Assembly (NCBI RefSeq): GCF_014192335.1
Contig: NZ_JACHXU010000026.1
Span: 1-64,000 of the forward strand
Reading direction: 5' to 3'
Length of the DNA stretch: 64,000 bases
From: Aporhodopirellula rubra
GTDB taxonomy: Bacteria > Planctomycetota > Planctomycetia > Pirellulales > Pirellulaceae
Under the pieces are notes generated by a model. It saw only the letters and a list, made by a program, of their open reading frames with translations, was not told the DNA's origin and did no database searches. Made by a program: the position numbers and the translations under genes. Below, in pieces: positions 28,483 through 36,577 of the stretch. Each line of letters starts with the position of its first letter. Within the stretch, counting starts at the first letter, position 1.

Positions 28483-30060
28483 TTACGAAATGTTTGCGAA
28501 CGCGTCTTCTTGGACTGCGGTTGGTACGCTGTGATCAACAGAAATGTTGTCTGGTTTTAGACGAGCTTGTTTCATCGCTTCAACTTTTTCGACAACGCGT
28601 TCGACCTGGATCTGTATTTCGTTGGCGTGTTCGATGAAGTCACCGAGTCGGTTCAGCGAATCTGGGCTTGAGGTAGCGATGATTTCAATTCGACCGACCG
28701 GAACCCGCTCCGCTTGCTCACCGGTGCCCCGATTAACCAGCAATGGGATCCGAACGACGCTTTGCATGGCGGGTTCGGGCATCCGAATACTCCGCCAAGT
28801 GGCGTGGTAGCTTTCGTGCAGCCATGCCATGTTGACGTCAATCTTGACACTGGCGAGTTGCTGCTGTTCTGCGAAGTCGATCAACGGTTCCCAAACTTCT
28901 TGCCAAGGTCCGTCGCCCTGCATCGAGAGAGCCCGTTCGTGTTTCTTATGCTCACAGACTTGTGGTCGGACCAAGAACGACATGATGAGATGTCGGATTC
29001 GACCAGCAAGTAGTCGAAATTCAGAATATCCAAAAGTACGTGTGCCGATGAACACGGCGAGGACGAGGATTGCTCCCAAAGGGGCCAACCAAGGTAAATG
29101 CAGCCAAGTTGCGGCGATCGCCGCCGCCGAGCTGACCGAACAACCTGCTGCGACGATCCAAAGCGTACCCGCGCGACCAAATTTTTCGTTCAGCAAGTGA
29201 TGCATATGACCGCGGTCGGTCGCGTAAATGCTGCGTCCTGTCAATCGACGACGGACGATTGCCGCGAGCGAATCGAACAGAGGCAAAGCCAGAATCGCTA
29301 TCGGAGCTGCAGCGAATGCGGTCGTTTCTTTGTGCGAGCACCACATCGAGAGTACACCGACGAGCAACCCGATCATCATGCTCCCGGCGTCTCCGAGAAA
29401 GATCGAGGCCGGTGGTCGGTTGTAAATCAGAAAACCAGCAAGTGCACCGCAGAGCGCGAATGCGGCCACGACGTTTAGGATCGCATTGCCGTTAGCTAAA
29501 CTAACTAACGCTAGGCTACCGGAGACGAAAATGCCGACCGTGGTCGCCATTCCGTCTGCGCCGTCGAGTAGGTTAAGGGCGTTGATGCACAGCAATAGCC
29601 ATAAAACACTGACAGGGATAGCAAAAATACCCAGTGGAATGTCGATACCTAGAAAGCCGACTACATCGAGCATTGTGCCGCTGCCCACGATAACCATTGA
29701 GATAACGCATTGGGCAAGGAGCTTTTGCCGGCCTCTCAATGTCCACTTGTCGTCCACCAATCCGACCAAGAGGATTGCAATCGCAGACCCCAGCAAGACA
29801 AGCCATGGCGTATCGAACAAGTCCAAACTAGACGTAAATGTCCATTGGTTTTGCACACCAACAGTCAGAACCATCGCGACTACCATGCTGGTGAACACCG
29901 CTACACCACCGGCCAAAGCAATCGGACATGTATGCAACTTTCGCTCGGCGTCTGGATTGTCGACAAGACCGATTCGAATCGCGATGGATCGAACGACCGG
30001 AACTAGAACTAGTGCGGTAACGAAGGCGGCGAAAAATGCGAAAAAGGTATTCAATGTCAT
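28483..30060 (-). CDS. WecA/TagO-type undecaprenyl-phosphate glycosyl-1-phosphate transferase
   Basis: A 525-residue polytopic protein of the MraY/WecA family that transfers a sugar-1-phosphate from UDP-sugar to undecaprenyl phosphate, starting a surface polysaccharide. Motifs: DNPDAERKLHTCPIALAGG near residue 40, GLVDDKWTLRGRQKLLAQ (the Asp-Asp), NALNLLDGADGMATT and the cytoplasmic loop RGHMHHLL. About ten helices lie in residues 1-350. A cytoplasmic C-terminal part of about 170 residues is added, absent from WecA of enterobacteria. The substrate is unknown. It is transcribed away from the lipoprotein/Wza-like pair at 30715-33234, so a link to polysaccharide export is plausible. Confidence 0.93.
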   Translation of the reverse strand: MTLNTFFAFFAAFVTALVLVPVVRSIAIRIGLVDNPDAERKLHTCPIALAGGVAVFTSMVVAMVLTVGVQNQWTFTSSLDLFDTPWLVLLGSAIAILLVGLVDDKWTLRGRQKLLAQCVISMVIVGSGTMLDVVGFLGIDIPLGIFAIPVSVLWLLLCINALNLLDGADGMATTVGIFVSGSLALVSLANGNAILNVVAAFALCGALAGFLIYNRPPASIFLGDAGSMMIGLLVGVLSMWCSHKETTAFAAAPIAILALPLFDSLAAIVRRRLTGRSIYATDRGHMHHLLNEKFGRAGTLWIVAAGCSVSSAAAIAATWLHLPWLAPLGAILVLAVFIGTRTFGYSEFRLLAGRIRHLIMSFLVRPQVCEHKKHERALSMQGDGPWQEVWEPLIDFAEQQQLASVKIDVNMAWLHESYHATWRSIRMPEPAMQSVVRIPLLVNRGTGEQAERVPVGRIEIIATSSPDSLNRLGDFIEHANEIQIQVERVVEKVEAMKQARLKPDNISVDHSVPTAVQEDAFANIS

Positions 30061-30488
30061 GTAGTCAGATTAGCGAGCAATGAATTCAATTTCGGTGCGA
30101 TTTGAAGAGTAGTCGAGATGCTCGATTCTTTCCACTGGTTCGCACGAAGTACACCGACGAAAGTGCCTGCGTGAAGGGGTTCTAACTTTGGTGCCGGGAA
30201 AACCGGTGCAATCGGTGCAGTTTTTCGCCGCCGACGCATGCGCTCTCGGACTACGTAAACCTAGCTACCAGAAATGGTTTCGGCACGCAGAAATCACCTT
30301 TTTCGCTTGATCCGTCGATTTTTCTGGCACAACTCTCGGGCGATGTGATCATGCGTACCCCTGGTTTGGAGGTTCACCATCTCACACGGCGAGGGCTACA
30401 CCAGAAAGTTGACGAATCCTCGTGCTTTCGCAACTGGATATTCTCGTAGAGGTAGGGCTGGCTGGTTTTATCCTTATGGTCGTTAGGA

Positions 30489-30500
30489 CTGTCGCGACAG
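30489..30500. promoter_or_regulatory. 12-base palindrome CTGTCGCGACAG
   Basis: A perfect inverted repeat without spacer, 226 bases before the lipoprotein start. It could be an operator for a dimeric regulator of the export pair. It is short enough to occur a few times in 64 kb by chance. Confidence 0.3.
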
Positions 30501-30662
30501 CTAGTATCCGGATTTCAAGAGCATTTGGCTAAACCGTCCGGCTTGAACAGGCGATAAGTATCCAAGGAAGATTCCTGAGGCGGCACAATCGCTCCAGGTC
30601 TTATTTTCCGATTTCTGGACGCCGTTGTAGCCTATGGGGGGCGAGATGGTGGCAGGAGCTGT

Positions 30663-30683
30663 TTCGCGTGACTTTCACGCGAA
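30663..30683 (+). promoter_or_regulatory. Perfect 9-base-pair hairpin in the leader of the lipoprotein gene
   Basis: TTCGCGTGA (30663-30671) and TCACGCGAA (30675-30683) pair perfectly around a 3-base loop. The hairpin ends 31 bases before the ATG at 30715 and 17 bases before its GAGGGG ribosome binding site. No U-run follows, so it is not a classical terminator. It could stabilise or regulate the mRNA or be a protein operator. Confidence 0.5.
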
Positions 30684-30714
30684 GTTGACTAATCCGCCGC
30701 GAGGGGAACCGGCT

Positions 30715-31743
30715 ATGATGCCCGTGTTGAACAACCATGAATCTGGACTCCAACAGGAGTCCTTATCCGCCAAAGCCACATTGTCTCGACGCGTTCGCTC
30801 GTTGAAGCGTTTAGCACTCGGTTTGGCTCTAGGGATGACCGCGACTGGTTTCGCAGGCTGCACGATGTTGAATGGGCTTCAGATGAAGCTTGACAACAGC
30901 GAATGCATCGATGATTTCATGATCAGTCATCGCAATAAAGTAATGGCGGCTCGTGCTTGGCTCCGGGTCAAACACTGTTACCGCGGTCACCGCTACCTGA
31001 AAGACCTTCAAGCAGGCTTCATCGCCGGCTATCTGGAAGTCGCTACCGGCGGTTCAGGATGTACGCCGACGGTCGTTTCGCCTCAATATTGGGGTTGGCG
31101 TCACCAGTCGGGCAATGGCCAATCCGCCGTTAATGCTTGGTTTGAAGGTTTTCCTTTGGGCGTTAAAGCAGCCGAAGAAGACGGGATTGGTCACTACAAC
31201 ATGATCCGGCTCAACGCAGTGCCGCACATGACATCGAACATGACAGGATCAGCGGCGCCTACACCGGCGATGCCTATGCCTGTTTCTATGAATAATGGGC
31301 TGCCAGCAGGAATTGTGTTGGGTGAAGGGGAAACCTTGGTACCTGGCCAGGTGAGCCTCGAAGACATAAATGAGGAATCCACTTCGGTTCATGGGGACGG
31401 TGGTGAGTTGAACGAAGACTCCGGCCCGATCGAAGTTATCCCAGGCGGTCCAAAAGAAGAAGGCAGTATCCAGCAACGGAATGATGATCCGTTTTTGGAT
31501 GAGCTTGGACGCCGTCCCAATCAAGAAGCACCCGCTGCGGTTGAATTTAGCGATCACGGATTTCGAGATCGGCAATTAACTAAATCATCGCCGGTGGTTG
31601 AAACACCTTCTTTTGAATTGGTCCCTGTCCAATCGGTCCCCACATCGACAGAGGTGGAAGTCGGCGGGAATACCGAGCCGAGCCAGGCGGAGATCGATAT
31701 GGTTATTGAAGAAATCTTTGGCAAACCGTCACCCGGTCTGTAA
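30715..31743 (+). CDS. Lipoprotein partner of a Wza-like export protein (copy 1)
   Basis: A 342-residue lipoprotein. The N-terminus is basic, then hydrophobic (LALGLALGMTATGFAGC) with the lipobox FAGC and acylated Cys near residue 47. A conserved domain of about 150 residues follows, with FIAGYLEVATGGSGCTP, the pair GWRHQSG and AWFEGFPLGVKAAEEDG, then a Pro/Glu-rich variable C-terminal half starting with GEGETLVPG. The same elements occur in the protein at 46991-48040. Family not recognised. The frame is open from 30634, but the ATG at 30715 has GAGGGG eight bases before it and avoids translating the hairpin at 30663. The Wza-like gene follows, 159 bases on, in the same direction; outer-membrane localisation is likely. 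Confidence 0.8.
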   Translation: MMPVLNNHESGLQQESLSAKATLSRRVRSLKRLALGLALGMTATGFAGCTMLNGLQMKLDNSECIDDFMISHRNKVMAARAWLRVKHCYRGHRYLKDLQAGFIAGYLEVATGGSGCTPTVVSPQYWGWRHQSGNGQSAVNAWFEGFPLGVKAAEEDGIGHYNMIRLNAVPHMTSNMTGSAAPTPAMPMPVSMNNGLPAGIVLGEGETLVPGQVSLEDINEESTSVHGDGGELNEDSGPIEVIPGGPKEEGSIQQRNDDPFLDELGRRPNQEAPAAVEFSDHGFRDRQLTKSSPVVETPSFELVPVQSVPTSTEVEVGGNTEPSQAEIDMVIEEIFGKPSPGL

Positions 31744-31902
31744 TTCACGATCTTTCGCAACGGCGAAAGTCAACGGAGCTCGCTAACGCGATTGGCCACG
31801 TTGTCATCGCCCATTGGTTCAGCCGCCAGCGGTTTGAACCACTTTCACCTCATTCAATCACGGGCGTGTAGTCACCCGATCGTTTTTCTGGAGAGTTCAA
31901 GG

Positions 31903-33234
31903 ATGAACACCAACCTCTTACATTCCAAAGTGTGGCGAAGAATTCGCTCAGCAATTGGATGCAGTCTCGCGCTCGCGGTAGCAACGTCCTTCACCGGATG
32001 TTCGACTTTGACACAGCCGATCAACGGTATTCCGGCACATCGCTTGTCACCCGATTTTTTTCCGCCGCCGAAGAATGACTTGGTGCCGGTTGACATTGCA
32101 TTGTTGTCGCTCGAGCCACCTCGCGATTATCAGCTTGGCCCGGATGATATTCTCGGAGTTTACATTGAAGGTGTGTTGCCATTCAATCCACCGAACGCGC
32201 CGCCGTCGCCACCGCCTGTTAACTTTCCCGATGAGAACAGCACCTTACCGCCATCGATCGGTTATCCGATCGCCGTCCAAGACGACGGAACATTGGCTCT
32301 GCCGCTCATCGCACCATTAAAAGTCGTGGGCCTCACTCTCGAACAGGTGCGTGAAAAAATTCGCCAATCCTATATCGAGAACGATATTCTTCGCGAAGAA
32401 AAGGCTCGCCCCATTGTCACCTTGATCAAAGAGCGGACGTTCGACGTCATTGTCGTGCGAGAAGACTCTGGTGGGCGATCTGAAGGCGGTGAAGGTCTTC
32501 GCGGTCCAGATCGTACTGCCACTGGAGGCCTAGTGAAGCTGCCTGCATACAAAAATGATGTCTTGCATGCATTGGTGGAGACGGGAGGCTTACCCGGACT
32601 AAATGCAAAAAATGAAATCATGGTGCTACGTGCGTCAGAAGCTGACAAACGAAAGAGAGCTGACTTCTTGCGAAAGTATTGGGCTCAACAACGTATCGCC
32701 ATGACAGATCCGTGTTACTGTCCTCCTGAGTTACCAGACGACCCGTCTATTTTACGGATTCCGTTGCGAGTACGTCCTGGGGTAATTCCGAACATTGACG
32801 AAGCGGATATCACGCTACAGGACGGAGACATCGTATACATCGAGAATCGAGAGACAGAGGTATATTATACCGGTGGATTGTTGCCCGGAGGCGAACACAT
32901 TCTTCCGCGTGACTATGATCTCGATGTTATTGCGGCAATGGCATTAGCCGGCCGAGGAATTGGAGAGTCTACATCTTCAGGAGGCGTTGGTGTTTCGGCT
33001 GTCGGCGGGGTTCCACCTGGAATGCTGTATATCCTTCGTCGGACGCCATGCGATGGTCAAATCGCTATCGAAGTTGATTTGGCACGGGCTGTAAATGACC
33101 CGAGAAGCCGACCACTTGTTCAACCTGGTGACACGCTTATCTTGCAGTACAAGTGTGAAGAAGAGATCTTGAACTTCGGAATTGGAACGTTCTTCACCTA
33201 CGGAATTCAACAGTTGTTGAGAAATAACAACTAG
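31903..33234 (+). CDS. Wza-like polysaccharide export lipoprotein (copy 1)
   Basis: A 443-residue outer-membrane polysaccharide export protein. Signal peptide plus lipobox FTGC at about residue 28, then the Poly_export start DYQLGPDDILGVYIEGVLP, the pattern GYPIAVQDDGTLALPLIAPLKVVGLTLEQ that marks the first repeat, then SLBB-like stretches with GLPGLNAKNEIMVL and DGDIVYIENRETEVYYTGGLLPGG. These proteins form the channel that exports capsule or exopolysaccharide. The ATG at 31903 is preceded by GGAGAG. Alternative start at 31792 is less likely. A strong terminator follows 22 bases after the stop. Its paralogue is at 45484-46857. Confidence 0.95.
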   Translation: MNTNLLHSKVWRRIRSAIGCSLALAVATSFTGCSTLTQPINGIPAHRLSPDFFPPPKNDLVPVDIALLSLEPPRDYQLGPDDILGVYIEGVLPFNPPNAPPSPPPVNFPDENSTLPPSIGYPIAVQDDGTLALPLIAPLKVVGLTLEQVREKIRQSYIENDILREEKARPIVTLIKERTFDVIVVREDSGGRSEGGEGLRGPDRTATGGLVKLPAYKNDVLHALVETGGLPGLNAKNEIMVLRASEADKRKRADFLRKYWAQQRIAMTDPCYCPPELPDDPSILRIPLRVRPGVIPNIDEADITLQDGDIVYIENRETEVYYTGGLLPGGEHILPRDYDLDVIAAMALAGRGIGESTSSGGVGVSAVGGVPPGMLYILRRTPCDGQIAIEVDLARAVNDPRSRPLVQPGDTLILQYKCEEEILNFGIGTFFTYGIQQLLRNNN

Positions 33235-33256
33235 TATCAAGGTCTTGAGTAAATCG

Positions 33257-33289
33257 AAAAGCCGCTGGTCTTTGATCAGCGGCTTTTTT
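33257..33289 (+). terminator. Rho-independent terminator after the export pair (copy 1)
   Basis: AAAAGCCGCTG and CAGCGGCTTTT form an 11-base-pair stem, extended by three inner pairs around a TTT loop, and are followed by seven T residues. It starts 22 bases after the stop of the Wza-like gene and ends that transcription unit. Confidence 0.92.
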
Positions 33290-33372
33290 CGTGTTTATGC
33301 ATCGCGGTTATACGCACGATCGGATAGTGTCTGATTGCGTAACGTCAGTGTCGCAATCAGTCGCTTGTTCAT

Positions 33373-34545
33373 TTATGCAGCTTGGTTGCCGCGTTGTTTT
33401 ACCGGAGCGAGCCAACCCTGGATTGATTTCAAGTCTTTCGACCAGGACTGATCGGTGCGGCGGTCGCAAAAGGTATGGAAGAGACCATCAACGGTGTCGC
33501 AGAGGGTTCGAACTGCTTCGATGCGATCTTCATTCTCGAATTCAACGTCTTCATCGAGAATGATTTTGGCGCCGCTGATTCCAAACGTTTCTGCTTGAAG
33601 GGTTAGGTCGAATTGCTGCCCGTCTCGGACAAGGGTCATGCCCGACTTTCGAGGCAGTTTTCCGTGCTGAATTGCCTGCATCGCCTCTGGCAATTTCACT
33701 GGCGATTCTGCGGTAATGGTTTCTTTTCCAGATTCACCGACAGGACATTCCAGCGTCAACGTTTTCGCGAGCATGGCAGTCACTTCTGAGCCATCCGGAA
33801 TCGCGATCGTGTCCGTCTGGGTCTCTAGCATCCACCAGAGCCAGAGCAAAAACTCATTGCCTAGAAAGTCAGGAGCTTGAGAGTGCTCGTTTGCCCAGGC
33901 GACACTGCCGTGAGCAGGTCCTGGGCAGAAAGCAGCGGGAACGAGGTCGTCCATCTCCGCGTAGCGATCTGCCTCGATAGCCCAAGCTTGCGCGATCGTG
34001 CCGGCGCTGACGTGCCCCAGTTCGACTTGAAAGACTCGTTCGAGTAGGTCTGCGCAGTGACCACTCGCGGTTCCGGCGGTACCGCCAAAGTACAGCATTT
34101 CGTAGCCGTAGTCCCATAACAACGAGAACGGTTGGAACTTGCGGTATTTTCCGGTTGCCGCTTCAACTTCGCAACGCTGTTCGACTGCCTCTTTCGCCTC
34201 TTTGCGTTGGGACTTGGTCGCCACTCCGCTGGGATTGTCTTTGGCGCGAGCCGCAAGCTCGATCTGCAGCCAAGCGTTCTTGATTGCGGCTGGAATCTGA
34301 TTCGTGTCGATGCGGATTCCAAAATGGACAGCATCGTTAATAACGTTTTTGTCAAGATCGAAGTCTTGGTCAAACAGGTGCGCTCCACCCAAGAAGCCGG
34401 TATGTACGTTTTCCGCTGAACCAGTTTCGAACTTTCCCGCCGCGTGCTTCGCCATCAGGTCGATGTGTTCTTGATCAAAACTATCGGATTCAAAGTTTTC
34501 GACGCGAAATCTTTCGAACGAGAGGCTACCGGACAGGAATGGCAT
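33373..34545 (-). CDS. RdgC-like protein
   Basis: A 390-residue cytoplasmic protein with the pattern of the RdgC family of DNA-end or recombination-associated proteins: an N-terminal SGSLSFERFRVE strand, IPAAIKNAWLQIE, a basic-helical SQRKEAKEAVEQRCEVE segment, and FLLWLWWMLETQTD with GKLPRKSGMTLVRDGQQFDLTL and LCDTVDGLFHTFC. RdgC of E. coli is a ring that binds double-stranded DNA and inhibits RecA. The match is from motif layout, so I call it RdgC-like with moderate confidence. It lies 226 bases downstream of rtcR on the same strand, between the export pair terminator and the RNA-repair genes. Whether it belongs to RNA repair is open. Confidence 0.55.
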   Translation of the reverse strand: MPFLSGSLSFERFRVENFESDSFDQEHIDLMAKHAAGKFETGSAENVHTGFLGGAHLFDQDFDLDKNVINDAVHFGIRIDTNQIPAAIKNAWLQIELAARAKDNPSGVATKSQRKEAKEAVEQRCEVEAATGKYRKFQPFSLLWDYGYEMLYFGGTAGTASGHCADLLERVFQVELGHVSAGTIAQAWAIEADRYAEMDDLVPAAFCPGPAHGSVAWANEHSQAPDFLGNEFLLWLWWMLETQTDTIAIPDGSEVTAMLAKTLTLECPVGESGKETITAESPVKLPEAMQAIQHGKLPRKSGMTLVRDGQQFDLTLQAETFGISGAKIILDEDVEFENEDRIEAVRTLCDTVDGLFHTFCDRRTDQSWSKDLKSIQGWLAPVKQRGNQAA

Positions 34546-34771
34546 GTAGGTTTCCGATCAGATGCTTTGAGGGAAATAGGAAAAGCAAAGGCTAGGAAGG
34601 CTTATCGTCTAACACCACCGTCGGATTTGCTTCTCCTTTCGGCACGTGTCTTCACCACACCGCCGCTGAGAAAACGGTTCGATGCCTACAATTGCACTAT
34701 CCGTTATTGTTCGCCGTTCGCACCTGAGGACGATTGCTTCAGGACAGTTCCAATTGGTGGACGTTCACCAT

Positions 34772-36385
34772 CTACTGCAAGTCCGCCCAAGATAGGCCAA
34801 AGCGAGCCAGGTATTTCCGCAATCGATCGGCGTCGTTGGGGCGCGCCTTTGCTCGCCGTGATGCCTGGAATAACTCACGTCCTGCGGCGGAAAGCGTCTT
34901 GTTTTCGCGGCAAACGCGAATGACATCTGCTAGCTGGGTGCGTTCGAATCGATCGATGGAGTCAACCGCATCAATCCCGAGGTAATTCGTCAGAACTTGA
35001 TCGGCATCTTGCTGTGCAGATGGCGCTCGCCAGTTAGCACGCAAACGGACGATCTCTTCGTCGACAAGCTCCACTGTAATTCGTCCACCGTCCGCCAGCG
35101 TTGCCATCCGTGTGATTGCGGCATTGAGGTCACGAAAGTTGCCTTTCCAGGATGTGGCTGGATCGATCGCGAAGGCTAAGAATTTGTTGCGGGCCTCTTG
35201 GTTGATCGTGACTTTATCGCCGGTCGTTCGCGTGTATTGCTGCAGTTCAAAATCAATGTTCGGATCGATATCCGATCGTCGCTCGGCAAGGCTCGGCAAT
35301 CGAAACGACCATAGGTTGATTCGAGCGAGGAGATCATCTCGAAAAAGTCCCTGGGCTACGTCGGCAACAAGATCGCGGTTGGAGCCTGCAATCAATTGAA
35401 AGTTGCTTTGGGTAGGCCGGTCAGAACCAACTGGCAAAAACTGTTTTTCCTCGATTGCTCGCAATAGCATCGCTTGTTCGTCGAGTCCGAGCTCGCCAAT
35501 CTCATCCAAGAATAGCATTCCTCCGTCAGCTGATTTCAATAATCCTGCCCGAGCAGCACTCGCGCCAGTGAAGGCACCTTTTGTGTGTCCAAACAACGTG
35601 GACATGGCTTGCTCACCGCGAATGGTGGCACAGTTTACTTCCACAAGTGGACCCTCGATTTGCCTTCGGCTCTGTTTCAGTTCGTAAATCCGTTTGGCAA
35701 GTTGAGTCTTGCCCGCGCCAGTTGGACCCGTCATCAAGATTGGCGCTTGTGTTGCCAACGAGACGCGTTCGATGCGATCGATGAGTGTGTTGAAAGCTTC
35801 GTCTTTAGTTTCGATTCCCCGTTTGAGAATCGATGTTGCTTCATCGTGCTCCTGTGAAAATCGGGTGGCGAGTTGATCGTAGCGAGAAAGATCCAGGTCA
35901 ACGATTTGATAGGTGCCCTCGACTGACGTCGTTGCAGAATTACGCGCGCGTGTTCGTGTTGCAGGAGGCGATGACTGTAACAGCCTCGCCGGTAAGTGTC
36001 GTGATTCCGTTAAAAGGAACAGGCAGATTTGTGCGACATGCGTTCCCGTTGTGATATGCACGAGATACTGCTCGTTCTCAGGATCAAAGGGATACTCGAG
36101 ACTGAATTGATGCAGCGTTGCGTAAACCTCCTCGAAATCCCATGGATCGTCCAAGGCGATGGAATGACTGCGCACCGTTGTTTCAGGAGAGACGGTTTCG
36201 ATGTCGGTGACGACTTGGGCCGCAAGCGTTGAGTAGCGACGTTCGACGAGTAGCTCAAACCGATCGACGATTAAATCATCTTGCTGACAGATACCAACCG
36301 ACGGCCGCCACGTCGCCCAGCGGTCACGCGATTTTCTTGGCTGATCGAGCTGAACACCCAAAAGGCCGATGACGACAGTCTTCAT
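34772..36385 (-). CDS. rtcR: RtcR, sigma-54-dependent activator of RNA repair
   Basis: A 537-residue enhancer-binding protein. The N-terminal half (1-190) is the CARF-type sensing domain of RtcR (MKTVVIGLLGVQLD, and VHITTGTHVAQICLFLL). The AAA+ domain has Walker A GPTGAGKT at 220-227 and the sigma-54 contact loop GAFTGA at 270-275, LFLDEIGELGLDEQ as Walker B, and GSNRDL as sensor. The C-terminus ends with a helix-turn-helix-like helical domain. In E. coli RtcR switches on rtcBA when RNA ends carry cyclic phosphates. The ORF extends to 36454, but the ATG at 36385 has AGGATCAAC before it and starts at the conserved MKTVVIG. It is transcribed away from rtcB. Confidence 0.96.
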   Translation of the reverse strand: MKTVVIGLLGVQLDQPRKSRDRWATWRPSVGICQQDDLIVDRFELLVERRYSTLAAQVVTDIETVSPETTVRSHSIALDDPWDFEEVYATLHQFSLEYPFDPENEQYLVHITTGTHVAQICLFLLTESRHLPARLLQSSPPATRTRARNSATTSVEGTYQIVDLDLSRYDQLATRFSQEHDEATSILKRGIETKDEAFNTLIDRIERVSLATQAPILMTGPTGAGKTQLAKRIYELKQSRRQIEGPLVEVNCATIRGEQAMSTLFGHTKGAFTGASAARAGLLKSADGGMLFLDEIGELGLDEQAMLLRAIEEKQFLPVGSDRPTQSNFQLIAGSNRDLVADVAQGLFRDDLLARINLWSFRLPSLAERRSDIDPNIDFELQQYTRTTGDKVTINQEARNKFLAFAIDPATSWKGNFRDLNAAITRMATLADGGRITVELVDEEIVRLRANWRAPSAQQDADQVLTNYLGIDAVDSIDRFERTQLADVIRVCRENKTLSAAGRELFQASRRAKARPNDADRLRKYLARFGLSWADLQ

Positions 36386-36512
36386 GGTTGATCCTGTGGG
36401 ATAAGAAAGCATCTCGCAGGATAGTTTCCTGCTCGCTGAAACGCCAGGAGCCAATGTGCCGAGTTTTGCTAAGTGTCTGATGGTGTTGGACTTACGGATT
36501 CGCGATGCAGTA

Positions 36513-36528
36513 TGGCACGGTCTCTGCT
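36513..36528 (+). promoter_or_regulatory. Sigma-54 promoter (-24/-12) for rtcBA
   Basis: TGGCACG-GTCT-CTGCT matches the sigma-54 consensus TGGCACG-N4-TTGCW with one mismatch. The invariant GG (36514-36515) and GC (36526-36527) are exactly 10 bases apart. It lies 50 bases before the rtcB ATG in the gap between divergent rtcR and rtcB, as expected for a promoter activated by RtcR. Predicted transcript start near 36539. Confidence 0.88.
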
Positions 36529-36577
36529 ATGTGAGCCTGCTACCATAAGACCGAATTCTTCGTTTTCAGAGAGTCCC

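Larger units (their letters stand above)
30061..30714. other. Long intergenic region before the lipoprotein/Wza-like pair
   Basis: About 650 bases between the WecA-like start (minus) and the lipoprotein gene (plus). It contains the 12-base palindrome CTGTCGCGACAG (30489-30500) and a perfect hairpin at 30663-30683. A 60-codon minus-strand frame (30057-30239) overlaps the WecA start by 4 bases but looks non-coding. The region is long for this genome and may carry a long 5' leader; no RNA family is recognised. Confidence 0.55.

Noticed and set aside
30057-30239. 60-codon minus-strand frame with a 4-base overlap with the WecA-like start
   Set aside because: The overlap looks like coupling, but the sequence is Arg-rich and low in coding character, with no homologue recognised.
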